From Zonotrichia leucophrys gambelii (Eukaryota; Chordata; Aves; Passeriformes; Passerellidae): a stretch of DNA of 64,000 bases. The notes beneath the pieces are model-generated. The model was not told where the DNA came from, did no database searches, and saw only the letters and a list, made by a program, of their open reading frames with translations. Shown piece after piece: positions 27,040 to 37,580 of this stretch. The stretch's first letter is position 1, and each line of letters starts with the position of its first letter. The translations under genes and the position numbers were made by a program. The stretch lies in contig NC_088200.1 in assembly GCF_028769735.1 (NCBI RefSeq), positions 67,090,061-67,154,060 on the forward strand, written 5' to 3'.

Positions 27040-28200
27040 GAAGTAACAGATTGAAGTACTCCTGAATATGAACCCTCATGGAATACTTTTGTTAACAAGT
27101 CGAAGCAAATGCAGGTATTGACAATGTACTTAAATCCATTAGTTGGGCTCTTTCCTCTACTTCGTCACATTTTTCTAGCGAGAAACGAATTTTTCAGATT
27201 GCTACCACCAAAAGAAATTCACTATTTTAGAAAGAAGTCCAATAAGGAAGACAACCATAGCACAGATGTGCGCGCAAAGGTAAAATAAAAGTAAATTAAA
27301 GAGTCAGATGGGGGGGAATAAAATTGTGGCCAGGAGGGAGGTGGGTAGGAACGAGACGTTGTTTTAATGCAGTGAAAACGGAGCAAACCAAGCGCGCCCG
27401 CTGCCAGCGCGCCCAACACTGACCGCCAGCGACGGTGCGAACAGACCGGCAGCCCCACCTCTGTCCCCGGGCTGAGCGGCAGCGCCGCGGAACTACAGAA
27501 AGAGCATTGAGAGAGCGAGAGGGATGAAAATTATTACATATTGCATCATAGAATTGATCAAAGACTTAAAGAAGGTTTTTATACCCAACTTTATAACCCC
27601 TAAAAATGGGTGCTGGGGGTGCTCCTACTCGTGCTTGCCTTTAATTTAGGTGTTATCAATCTATACAGCAGATGACGGATGACCTTGTCAAAATAACTCC
27701 AGTCAAAACATTTTTTGCCCGAGCCGTGTTCAAATTTGTGTTAAAATGTCCTGCCTTAGACACAGACAAAGTCTAAACAGCAGCAGCTTTCCCAGGCTCT
27801 GCGAGAATGAAGGGTGGGAAAGAAACAAACTGGAACCACGGTGGGGAGAAGGGTGAAAACACATTACACGCTCACAAGTTACTTTTGTAGGCAACTGTGC
27901 ATTCAGTGTGCGTGTAACACCTGTCTACGAGGGCTCTTCTGGCACTAGAGAGATGTTTTGGTAAGATAAACAGTTCGTGCATTTTGTTCTCAATGCAAGG
28001 CACAATATGTACGAACCATATACCTGAGAGATTATAGTTCTTGTCTGTTTTTTCACATGGTCTAGGAAAGAAACTGGAAAAAAGCCCCAAACTTGTAAAT
28101 ACTCACTGATATGTGAGCTCAACAACTGAGCAGCGGGGAGGGAAACCCAAGTTTCTAAGCAGAGTGGGGACGGAAAGTCACTAGAGATGAGAAGTTTCTC
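27040..28200. promoter_or_regulatory. AT-rich block directly upstream of PRDM6 promoter island
   Basis: No gene or transposon is seen here. The part 27520-27780 is non-repetitive, with mixed short motifs, and looks like conserved regulatory sequence; the rest is unremarkable. It contains ordinary AT-rich DNA and a brief G run near 27310. Confidence 0.25.
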
Positions 28201-28687
28201 GCCACAGGTTGCATCTCCCTCATGAGTGCTTCTTGCACTGCGCTGTAACCCGGTACAAAGAGCAGGAGTGGGGCGTGCTGGTGGTGCTCGGGGATGCAGG
28301 GTCTGAGCAAGGAGAAGCTCTGGGGCGGGGGGTTCCCTCATCTGCGCTGGGACCGGTCTCAGGCAGTCGAGGGGAAAAGGAGGCATGTCACCCCGCACAC
28401 AGCGTCAACTATCTGAGACAGCACCGGGACAGGTCGGGGAGGTGCCTAAAATCCGCCCCAGCCCCCGAGGGGCCAAAAGCAAGTGAAGCAAGAGCCTCGC
28501 AGCTGACGGGACGTGGCCGGGCGCGGGGCGCTGCGGCCGGCGGGGCCGGGAGTTCCCGCTCGGCTCCGGGCTGGGCGCAGCGGATCCCGCTCGGGACGGG
28601 GCCGGTCCCCCGCTCCCCTCCGCCAAGGTAAAAGCCAAAATCCCCAAATCCCAGCAGCTCTTTGGCTTTTTTCGGGGCCACTGTACT

Positions 28688-28833
28688 TCGGAGCTGGGGG
28701 AGGGGGAGGGGAGGGGGGAGAGGAAAAAAGAGAGGATGGGAAGGAAACTGGAGGGAGGGAAACAGCAGAGAGGGAAAGAGGTCGAAGGCTGGGGGTGGGA
28801 GGGAGGGAAGGAGGAGGGAAGGGAAGAAAGGGG
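28688..28833 (+). repeat. Purine-only (G/A) tract upstream of PRDM6
   Basis: About 145 bases are almost purely G and A on this strand, with several runs of four to six Gs (for example near 28696-28718). Such mirror-rich tracts can form triplex or G-quadruplex DNA and often sit next to GC-rich promoters. The tract ends just before the likely transcription start. Confidence 0.8.
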
Positions 28834-29032
28834 CACTTTAAAAGTTGAGCCAGGAACAAAGTGGGGGAAGTTGCCAAAAAAAGAGCTCTGCATCCAGACT
28901 CGCTGGTAACTTCCCGATCCCTCCCCTCCTTCTCGTACACACCACACACACTTGTATTTTGCGCTGTCGTAAAACCCACGTGTCTCGCCCAGAGCCTGCC
29001 AGAGCCGAGCCGAGCGCCCGGCCGCGACTGCG

Positions 29033-29074
29033 ATGCGCAGCCACAGCAGAGGGAGCCCGGTGGCTCTCAGCTAG
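29033..29074 (+). CDS. short upstream ORF (13 codons) in the PRDM6 5' UTR
   Basis: This is the first ATG in the inferred 5' UTR exon. It opens a 13-codon frame, MRSHSRGSPVALS, that ends in TAG at 29072-29074. No other ATG lies between it and the PRDM6 start once the 5' UTR intron is removed. A terminating uORF of this kind commonly lowers translation of the main ORF. That is inferred from general knowledge; nothing in the sequence shows that the peptide is made. Confidence 0.35.
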   Translation: MRSHSRGSPVALS

Positions 29075-29210
29075 CCGTCCCTCCGGTCCTCGGAACCTGG
29101 AGAAGGATCAGTCCCCTCCCGCGTGGACAAAGATCGGAGAAGGCTTTGCTCCCGGCCGCTGTCCGGCTCGGAGGTTCCCGGAGCAGCCGGCCCCTCCGCA
29201 CGCCCCCCGA

Positions 29211-29233
29211 GCAGCAGCAGCAGCAGCAGCAGC
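29211..29233 (+). repeat. (CAG)7 trinucleotide tract in PRDM6 5' UTR
   Basis: A pure run of seven CAG/GCA units lies about 15 bases upstream of the 5' UTR donor site. It is short, but transcribed CAG tracts of this kind tend to vary in length. Confidence 0.85.
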
Positions 29234-29248
29234 GCTAGCCCCGCTCAG

Positions 29249-29830
29249 GTAAGGCAGGCGCGGCCCGGGCCACTCCGAGCTGCCTGCACAGCGCGGCCCC
29301 CGAGCCCGGGCAGGGTAACGCCGGCCGTGCCCTGCGCCCGGGAGCGCCCGAGTGGGGAACAGCCGCGGAGATACCCGCGTGTGTGTGCGTGTGCCTGAAC
29401 TTTCCTCCGCCTCCGCCTCCTCCTCCCTGTTGTCAGCGGACAGTCGTTTGCTTCCGCGGAGAGAGGGAAGGAGTGGAAAGGAAAGGCAGTGCGTGCGAAG
29501 GGGACGGGGTGAGCGGGGGCTCTCGGGCCGAGGGCGGCGTGAGGGGCTGCCCGCCACCGCCCGCCTCCTGCTCGTGCTCCGCCGTGTCGCCCCGGCCACC
29601 GCGTTTCTCGTCCTGGGGCTTTTCGGGACGGGGCTTTCTCCTCACGGATCTGGCCACGGGCAGGAGAAGCGACGGGCGCACGGTCCCCCACGGCCGCGGC
29701 GCAGAGCCCAAGCTTGGCACAGCGTGTCTGAGCGTCTGTCCGACCGCGGGTCCCACCGCGGGGCCGGGCGGCCCTGCCAGGGCGGGGCGGGGGTCTCACG
29801 TCTTCTGTCCCCTTCCTCCCTGCTCCACAG
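29249..29830 (+). other. PRDM6: PRDM6 intron 1 (5' UTR intron)
   Basis: A 582-bp GC-rich intron runs from GTAAGG at 29249 to a C/T-rich tract ending CCACAG at 29830. It is part of the same CpG island as the flanking exons. Open frames on both strands across it are by-products of high GC content. Confidence 0.75.
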
Positions 29831-29838
29831 GCAGAGCG

Positions 29839-30358
29839 ATGCTGAAGCCAGGAGATCCCGGCGGATCCGCGTTCCTGAAGGTGGATCCCGCCTATCTGCA
29901 GCACTGGCAGCAGCTTTTCCCGCAGAGCAGCCAGCTCAAAAGCAGCGGGGCCCTCGCCCAGCTCCAGCCACCCGAAAGAGCCGAGCCCCCGGCTGACAGC
30001 CTCCGCCAGCGCCCGACCTCCCTCTCCTCCGCCTCCTCCTCCTCTTCCTCGTCCACTCCGTCTTCCTCCTCCACCTCGTCCTGCGTCGCTGCAGCCGCCG
30101 CTTCTCTGGCCGGCCTGACCTCCCTGCCCGTGACCCAGGTCCCGGTGTTCGGCCCGCTGCAGAGCTCGGAGCTCCCGGCCGGGGCAGCTCCCGCTCCCCT
30201 GCAGGGCAAGGATTTGTGCGGGGCCGGCGGCGGCAAATGCGGCGAGCGTGGCGCCGCTCGGTACCGCTGCACGGCCGAGGAGCTGGACTACTACCTGTAC
30301 GGGCAGCAGCGCATGGAGATCATCCCCCTGAACCAGCACACCAGCGACCCCAACAACC
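29839..30358 (+). CDS. PRDM6: PRDM6 start-codon exon, coding part (residues 1-173 plus one base)
   Basis: This is the first coding part of PRDM6, a nuclear PR-domain transcriptional repressor of smooth-muscle and endothelial programmes that is reported to recruit histone-modifying enzymes. The protein begins [20 protein letters not shown] and the exon ends with the block [17 protein letters not shown] (residues 150-166), both of which I recognise from vertebrate PRDM6. Between them lie a serine-rich tract (about 59-82), an alanine run (84-88) and a proline/alanine-rich stretch. The ATG at 29839 has G at -3 and sits 8 bases after a strong acceptor (pyrimidine tract, then CAG at 29828-29830). 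The donor is GTACGT at 30359. It leaves one base (C) that joins GA of the next exon to make Arg174. From memory, the low-complexity tracts are shorter than in mammals. The frame stays open past the donor, but that sequence is intronic. Confidence 0.96.
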
Positions 30359-31989
30359 GTACGTACCGTGCCCTTCTCGCCCTCCTCCGCCGCTTCCCCT
30401 CCGCGCCTGGGGCCAGCCCGGGGACGCTCCAGGCTGCTGTCGGTGCCTGCACCGCTCTCACTCCACCAGGAGCATCCTCCGTCTCGCCCTTCCCTCCCTT
30501 TAGTTTTTGCCTTGGTACCAGTTGTTTCAGGAGACGGGCTGCAGCCCTTCAGCAGCAGTTTTTCTGGTCTGAAAGCCATGTTTTTCCCTGGAAGGCACGC
30601 TTCGCCCGAAAGGCTGTGGCGGGGGTAGATTTCTTTCGGTGGGCTGCTTAGGAAAATGGATTCAGCAAAGGTTCAGGGCTACTAGCTACAAAGCTGGTCC
30701 TTTCTCGCCTTGTATGTCCCACTCCATTCCTGCCCGGAAAGCCCGGGCTTCGCTGAATATCCAGAAATCAATTACTCCTCCGAGCTGGGCAGGGGAAAAG
30801 TTGCAGTTTTCATCAGATGATCTAGGGCAAAGTTTTCCTCTTTCTTATCTCGGCGTATCGTTTCCTTTCAGACCTCGTTAACACCTCGTTGGTTTTAGTT
30901 TCCACCCCTACGGAAAAGCATGACATGGTCATTTAAAGAGAAAAGCCGATTTTCTAGACGAAAAAGTCTGCACGAGTCAATTAATTTAGGACTTGGAGGT
31001 TCTAAAGTGTTTTATACTGCTGTTGCCTATTCTACAGCTGGGAGGGTTTTTTGGGGGGGAGGGGGCTCCCCTATCATTATACATCTGTACGGATGAAAGG
31101 TTTGTCATTTTAGAAATTTCTGTCTTTTTTTTACCCTCTATCTATCAACACGATGCGACCGAGGAAATTCACTACACGAAAAGAACTATATGAGCTCCTA
31201 ATAGTTCTTCAGTTTTATAACTAACATTCAAAGCACACGGATCTGGATCTGTCCCTCTTAAAACACATGGTCTCGACCCATGCACTTAAAAAAAAATATT
31301 ATTGTTTCAAACACTCTCTTTTATCCTAAGATTTCTTAAAACTCTTTTTTTTTTTCGTTGTCCTTCTCAATCACCACTCCCCAAATGTCGGTTTAAGGAA
31401 GGCTGTTGAACAGAAAAACGATACCCCAAACCAGCAATCCTGAAACACATGCCCAAGCAAAACGCGGATTCGTTTAATTCAATTTCAGACAAGGAGCTTG
31501 TTTTGAAAGTTTCCATGACATCCTGCTATGTATTAATTAAACTGGGTGGGTTCTAGCACAGTCTTCAGCGCTGCGCATATGTTAGGGGGGGAAAGTTGAA
31601 TCGGAGTTTGGTGGAGATTTTTCCCGCCTTCTTAACATTTCAAATGCTTCTATATTGGTTGTCGACTTTATTTTGAGCGACTTCCTCATGCTTAGTCTTA
31701 CCTTGTAGTGAAACTTGTTCGTGTATTTTGTGTTCTTGGGTGAAGAAAACGTGTTATTATAAATTACATGCAGAAAATGGAATCCGAAATGCACTTCTAA
31801 TCGACAACCGAACGGTTCAAACAATCCATGTTTTACTTCCCGGAGCCGCTCTGTAAACCTAAAGGGTAAAGGTTGTAAAAGGAGAAAGGAATATTACAAA
31901 GCGTTTGCGACGGGTGGGGGGGGGGATATTTTTAAGGACTGAGTGGAATAAGAGCACCCCGCAGAGTCGGAGGCGAAGCCTGAATAATT

Positions 31990-32035
31990 TCTTTCGAGCG
32001 CGGTATAAAAGGTGGAAGCTTCGGGGAAGCAAAGG
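31990..32035 (+). promoter_or_regulatory. TATA-box promoter candidate inside PRDM6 intron 2
   Basis: A canonical TATAAAAG at 32004-32011 sits in CpG-containing sequence (GAGCGCGG immediately upstream) at the start of an intronic GC-rich region. A start site near 32035 would be expected. It could drive an alternative 5' exon of PRDM6 or a non-coding RNA. No start exon spliced to 40039 can be shown from sequence alone. Confidence 0.4.
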
Positions 32036-32394
32036 GATCGATCGCGGAAAGGACGTTTGTGAATCGAGTCCGGCTCTGGCGGGGCAGCCGTCGCCGTGGG
32101 AAGGACGGGCAGGGGGCAGCCAGCGCCATCTCGACTTCTTTTTATGTTTGTTTTTCTCCAGCTAGATGTAAACATTCCTATAATTTACTTGTTTACTGGG
32201 CGGCTTTCGCTCTAGCGGTTATTAGCTGCCTCCGAGCGAAACTCGCAGCCCGAGTGTTTCGGTTTTCTGGGACCAAGCGCAGTTGCTTTGGGCAACTCGT
32301 GCTTCAAAAAAAAAAAAACAAAGAAAAAAGTAAACTGTCAGTGAGGAAGGAGTGCCGCAGCTACAGCCCGTGCCGTGCCACGCACTCCCAGCAC

Positions 32395-33650
32395 TATCAG
32401 GGAACAAGCTGCAGGACACGGCCTGGCTGCCCGAGCGCGGCTGGGGTCACGCTAGCGGTGCGTGGGCAACGGGGTTTCTACAGCCTTGACTCCCACCCTC
32501 ACTCCCGTTTCGCATCATTCCCACCCTCACTGCCCGCTTGAGGGGAAGGAGATGGGGGCTGTGGGTGGGATGAGGCGTCGTCTACTTTAGTTTGAGTAGT
32601 ACTTGCTTGCTGCACTTCCATGTGCGGACAGCCCCAAGGGCAGCCCGGGACGGGCGGGCTCTCCCCAGCCCGGCACAGTCACCCGCCCGCCGGGATCCAC
32701 GCCCTGCCCGGAGCGGGGGCGCCGCTCTGCTCCTTTGCCGGGCCCCGCAGGCTCCGTCTGTGCCTCGGACTCTAATCCCAGCTGTACCTCCTTCACCAAC
32801 CGAGCGGGTGCCCTGTCTCCCTCACTTTCCCAAATAACACCCCTCTCTCCATGCCGACCATCCCCTCCTTTTGCGGCGCTCCCCGCGTGTCCCCGCTCCC
32901 CGGCCGGTCCCACCCACTCCACAGAGGCGCCGGCAGATTCCGCGTGTGCCCCGCTGGTTCTGCGGGGCCGGGGCGGCGGCCGGGCCCGCCGGGGGAGCCC
33001 GAGCTGCCGCCGAGGCTGTCCCGGCTGCTGAGGATGTCTGTCTGTCCATCCCATCCCGTCCCGTCCCTTCCAGGCTGCCGAGGCTGTCTGTCCATCCCGT
33101 CCCGGCCTCCCCGCCAGTTCCCGCTCCCCAGCGCTCGGCCCGGCCCGGCGCCGGGCGGCCGCCGCGGGAAGATGGATGGGCGGCGGTTTCCCAGTAGACA
33201 CACGCCTTGATCGTCAAATATCAATGAATATGGCACGGTCTTGGGCGAGGGAAGGGGGCGGGGGCCGCCTAGGAGCTGTGGGTTTTAAATTGAGAGGGGA
33301 TAAGCTAGGGAAAAGTAATAATAATGATAATAAAAAAGAAGCAATTAAGAGGCAAAACCCTGACTAGAGCCCAGCAGTCTTTACCCGCAGAGAAGTAAAG
33401 GGGATTATGCTGAAGCCCCGATAAAGTGGCAGGCGGCTGGGGACCGTTTGCTTTCCAGCCTCCAATCTGGAAGGACGAGGATATTTCTGCGCTCTGGGGC
33501 GGCAGGAGCGATCTCCTCGGGTGTGCCCGGGGCTGCGGGACCGGCTGTTCCCCCGGAGGCTCGCCCCGAGCTCCTGGGGAGGCGCTTCCGCACCGAGAGC
33601 TCTGAGACTCCTCCACCTTCGCCGGCAAGCACCAACCTGCCGCCGTAATA
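32395..33650. promoter_or_regulatory. Intronic CpG island in PRDM6 intron 2
   Basis: About 1.25 kb of GC-rich, CpG-dense DNA lies well apart from the promoter island, with 1.8 kb of AT-rich sequence between them. Around 33020-33110 it contains an imperfect duplication of a segment rich in TGTCTGTCC and CCCGTCCCG. Long open frames on both strands here are composition artefacts. The island may mark an alternative promoter or an enhancer kept unmethylated. Confidence 0.6.
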
Positions 33651-33699
33651 AATACGCCGTGTAAAACTGAAGTGTCACGCCACCAAGCACTTTGCACGC

Positions 33700-34170
33700 C
33701 TTTTCCCATTCAATTTATGGGGAGACAGAGTATATGTAACATGCTGTGAAGTGGATCGGTGTGGAAAATATTCGGACTTTTTTTTTTCCTTTGGACTGCT
33801 GGTAACCTGTATGATTTAGCTATTTTACATCATTAGTTACCCAGCACCCTTAAACATAGCAGATAGCCATACATTAGATTGAGGTTAGAGAAGGTGGTGA
33901 CTGTTTATTTAGGGTGATAAAATGGTCCATCAGCAGTAATCTCCATCGATATGTGCCACCAGGAGATGAAGGATGAGGGGACAAGCCACAATTAATTGCC
34001 CTATAGTTTTGTAGGAGAGAGTGGAGCCGGTGCGGGCTGAACTTCGATCTCCTCTCCTGGCGCCTATTCATCATCTCTACATTGTATATGGGGGTCTCTC
34101 AGGGGCAGAGGGTGGCAAGGTTTATCTACACACAATATTCTCCTACCCTTCTCATACCTGACACGGAAAT
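33700..34170. promoter_or_regulatory. Probable conserved non-coding element in intron 2
   Basis: This is mixed-composition, non-repetitive sequence with homeodomain-type sites (CAATTAATTG at 33990-33999) and other AT-rich cores between GC-containing motifs. The texture is typical of deeply conserved enhancers near developmental regulators. It has no coding frame and no transposon signature. The call rests on appearance and gene context; no alignment was possible. Confidence 0.3.
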
Positions 34171-34788
34171 TTAATTCATTCATACCTGCAGTAGAAGGCA
34201 GGGAAAAACAAACCCACCTCCCTCAACCCACCCCACACTCGCCTATTAAAAAAAACCCGAAAGCACCTCTGAAGGCGCCCCTGACCCGCTCCGGGGCGCT
34301 CTGGGGAAGGAGGAACAACCCTGGGGTGTGCCTGAGACCCGGCCGGGAGAACGGGCAGCGAGGCACGGCCCGGGGCCACAGTCCTACCAGAGGGGACGGG
34401 GACAGCCCTGGGACAGTGGGCCGGGCTCCGTCCCGCTCTCGGCAGAGAGCTGTTAGAGTTAATAACTGAATAAATAGAGGGCACCCGAAGGGAAAACGCA
34501 TCCCTGTTTCGTGGCCCCGAAAGCCTGCCTCCGGTGAGGCAGTCTGATAGAAACTGCCAATAATTTGGTGAAAGGACTTGGATGCCAGCTCACCGATGAG
34601 GAAACTGAAGTACGAGAGAGGCTGAGCTTCCCTGGAAAACTCCAGCCATCAGGAAAGGAAGGGAAACCGTCCCTTCCAGCCCTGCCTCCTGCTTAGCTGG
34701 GTACCCGGGCCCTGACAGGGATGCAGGGCCAGCCATGGTGATTTATACTTGCAAGTGAGTAATACCATGTGAAATGATGGCCACTTAC

Positions 34789-34876
34789 ACTGGATACCTG
34801 CATGCTTGCGGTGAATTATGGAGCAAAGGGTCAGAGGCCACCCTTCTTTAATACCAGCAAACTGCAGGTATCCAGT
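34789..34876 (+). ncRNA. Long hairpin, miRNA-precursor-like, in intron 2
   Basis: Arms 34789-34802 and 34863-34876 are perfect 14-nt reverse complements (ACTGGATACCTGCA against TGCAGGTATCCAGT). Pairing continues inward: TTGC with GCAA, GGTG with TACC after one bulged A, then an asymmetric internal loop, then AAGGGT with ACCCTT around an 8-nt loop. The total is about 30 base pairs in an 88-nt hairpin on the PRDM6 sense strand. I do not recognise either arm as a known miRNA. It could instead be a chance structure or a palindromic transposon remnant. Confidence 0.3.
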
Positions 34877-36891
34877 CTAACTGCACCTTTGAAGCATATT
34901 ATTGCTGAGGAAAAAATGTATTTCTCTCATTTATTGTTACAGCTGGTTTGCTGGTAAAAACACTGTGTTAAACCCTAGTTTCACTGACGAAAGGTTTTTC
35001 CTTTCAGATTTGCTTTAAAGTGTGCAGTAGTAGTGTTATTTATGTTGGTGTGTGTTTAAAATTACATTTTGGGGGCAATGATGTGTCCTTTTGCCTAGGT
35101 TTAATACTTTTAAGTATACTCACATGGAGTTATTGTATTGGCGTTACACTGTGTTCATTTTTCTGGAGGCACATAAACAGTAACATCTTCCAATCCTTCC
35201 ATAAGAACCATGCCAAACAGCTCCTCTAGGAAATCCTTTAATTTTCTTTTTCTTGTATCTTCCTTTCCTTAATCCTCCTTATCTATAGAATACGAAGGTA
35301 TAAAGAAGGAAACTGATCTCCTTCCAAAGTGTTTGGCTGTATCTGGGCTTGCAATGCAGTATTCCCACTGACTTTACCTTCTACATCTCTAGATTTTATC
35401 AGGACATACTCTGCTCTGGCTGCAGTCCTCCTTTATTTTTCCATTTTCAGCAAGTCCTCCAATTTTCTTACATTTCTTGCATCTTCTCGACTTGATTTGG
35501 GGCTTGACTGATGCTATTGCAGAAAGCAGAATTATCCATTTCAGCCATTCTCAGTGAAGCCCTGCGCTCACACTCAGCTGCTCTCCGAGGCCAAAACTGG
35601 AGGAAGGGCGCAGGACAGCTCTCCTTGACACCCTGTCTGGCCATGCTCTAGGAAGTTCACACTTTTAGAAGCATCATTTTCGTGTGAACCCCTCCACAGC
35701 AGTGTGGGTGATAATGGCCACTCTGGTGATGTCAGGGGACCTCAACACTGCCCCTCTCAAAGCCCCGCTTCTTTTCCATGTCTTATTAAGCATGTTGGTG
35801 CAGCGTGACACGTTGTACTCTGCAGCACTCACAAAAATGATGCCATTCATCCTGCTGTGAGGCAGGATAGCATGCAAGTCTTGGAGCTCTTGATTTTTTC
35901 CCCAAAATGATATGAAGGAAATCCTTCCGTTGTCCTCTGAGGCAAAGGAATACATTGCCTACAGTGGTGGTCTTTAAATGGATGCTTTCATGTATTACAC
36001 TATTACACAAAAGTTAGTTTACAGGACAGGAAAAGATGCACAGTAGCTTTTTACTCCAGGCATGGTAAAATATAGCTAGGATGGCTTCCATTCCTTATAA
36101 CATTTATGAGAATTTTTAAAGATTTTATTTGCACTATTACATAGCAACTAAGGCTAAATGTATGAAGCATGAAACTAAGAAGAATTTCAGTACTGCTTAG
36201 TATTAAAGACAGATTCCTTCCTTCTCATCAACAAGACATTAGCCAAAACAGTTTCAAAAGATGTTCCATTTTCCAAATTTTCAGCATTGGCAGGACAAAG
36301 GGGAAAGGAACACAGCGGGGGATCAGATACTGTGACTGCCAAGCATTAAGACATTACCACTGTTTTTGGACACTGGAAAATAAATATCACCATGTGTGAC
36401 TTTCTGTAAGGGTAAATGACAGTGACACGGGGTTTGTTTGTACTCCTTGACAATTTCTTAGTTTCTTTTTCTTGGAAATGTAGAAATAAAATGTTTAATC
36501 CAAATCCACGCACACATATTGTCAGAATTAAGTTAAGGAATTATTGTTCTAGGCAGGTACTGAAATTTTCGTGCATGAAAAGTTATGTATATCTGGCTGC
36601 CGTATGTAGGAACTCGACACTGAGGTTGTCTGACTGGAGTAAGGAAGATATTGAGCAGGTTTAATGTAAATTTCTCCAGAGATACAATTCCTCTAAGAAA
36701 GCCATTGTAATCAGCTAGTTATGAGGAGGGTTGCATATCCAGAAAATATTAAAGCAGCGCAAAGAATTAAAATTCAAGGGCCTACCCTGGTGCTAACTGT
36801 CATCGTGGTTAGATATAATTTCTTTAAGCTGTCAGTTTTCCTGTAAGATGTTTTCTTTTTGATTTGCATGAGTAGATTGAAATAAATTGAT

Positions 36892-37010
36892 TTCATAGAG
36901 TCATAGAACAATTTGTGTTGGAAAAGATCTGTGAAGTCATCAAGTCCAACTGTAGATTGTAGAGTTCAGCCATAATCTGTTTAGAGTGTATCACATGCCA
37001 AACTGTTTTG
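36892..37010 (-). mobile_element. CR1 LINE fragment (reverse orientation) in intron 2
   Basis: It starts TTCATAGAGTCATAGAACAA and continues with TGTGTTGGAAAAGATCTG and ATCAAGTCCAACTGTAG, matching the reverse complement of the 3' end of a CR1 subfamily that differs from the copies at 209 and 57982. The left boundary is clear and the right boundary fades out. Confidence 0.75.
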
Positions 37011-37580
37011 GGTTGTGGGCTCACTTTTTCATTGTTTGAGGTTTTTTCTTCCCTTTTCCTATTTGGGATCCTTTCCTATGTGACCTCCAGTGCCAAACTG
37101 CAATGCTGCCCCTAATATCTTTGGATAGGCCAAAACCACAGGGTTTCTTGATGACTGGTTTTGAAGAGGAAAGGAAAGAAAAGATGCTGTGGTGATACCT
37201 CACTTTCCAAACTAGCTGTGGAAATAATAACAAAAAAACCCCAACCGCCCTGCCACCCCATTTCCTCCCTCTCCAGCATATACTTGATGCCTTTTATTCA
37301 TCATGCCTCAGAATGGTTGTAGGAATATCTGCTGCATTCTTTTAGGACTCGCCAGAAATATCTTCCCTGGGCTCCTGCAAATCCCGCCCACCATCCACCC
37401 CCAGTTGACGTGGCTGGGAGAGCAAAACTCCTCTGCCATGGTGTTTCAGCCCAAAGGAAGTCGTTTTATGGCGGGGAAGATGTCCCTAAGGCAGGAGGAG
37501 CTGCACCCGCTTTGTGGCGGCGTGAGGGCCGTCCCCGCTGGGCGGATTTGTCCTGCCGTGCCTCTGCCTGGACCTGCTGG

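Larger units (their letters stand above)
28868..29248 (+). other. PRDM6: PRDM6 non-coding 5' exon (5' UTR), start approximate
   Basis: The 3' boundary is well supported: CAG|GTAAGG at 29248/29249 is a near-perfect donor. It pairs with the acceptor at 29830 to give a 582-bp GC-rich 5' UTR intron directly before the coding exon. The 5' end is a guess, set about 30 bases after a weak TTTAAAAG element at 28837-28844. Initiation from a CpG island may in any case be dispersed. The exon is GC-rich and holds a (CAG)7 tract near its 3' end and one short upstream ORF. No ATG occurs between 28868 and 29032. RNA data would settle the start. Confidence 0.6.
28200..30620. promoter_or_regulatory. CpG island covering PRDM6 promoter and first exons
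   Basis: The sequence is strongly GC-rich with dense CpG and ends fairly sharply against AT-rich DNA on both sides. It covers the 5' UTR exon, intron 1 and the start-codon exon. No canonical TATA box precedes the inferred start; the nearest candidate is TTTAAAAG at 28837. This fits the CpG-island promoter expected of a developmental regulator. Confidence 0.85.

Noticed and set aside
28405..28979. Two long - strand frames with Pro/Ser-rich products
   Set aside because: Complement of the purine-only tract and CpG island upstream of PRDM6; composition artefact.
29245..30579. 444-codon open frame on the - strand opposite PRDM6 exon 2
   Set aside because: Arg/Gly-rich translation of GC-rich sequence lying antisense to a clearly conserved coding exon. 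No family features.
32587..33236. Several overlapping frames of 100-200 codons in the intronic CpG island
   Set aside because: Open on both strands and in several frames at once because of high GC; no recognisable protein.
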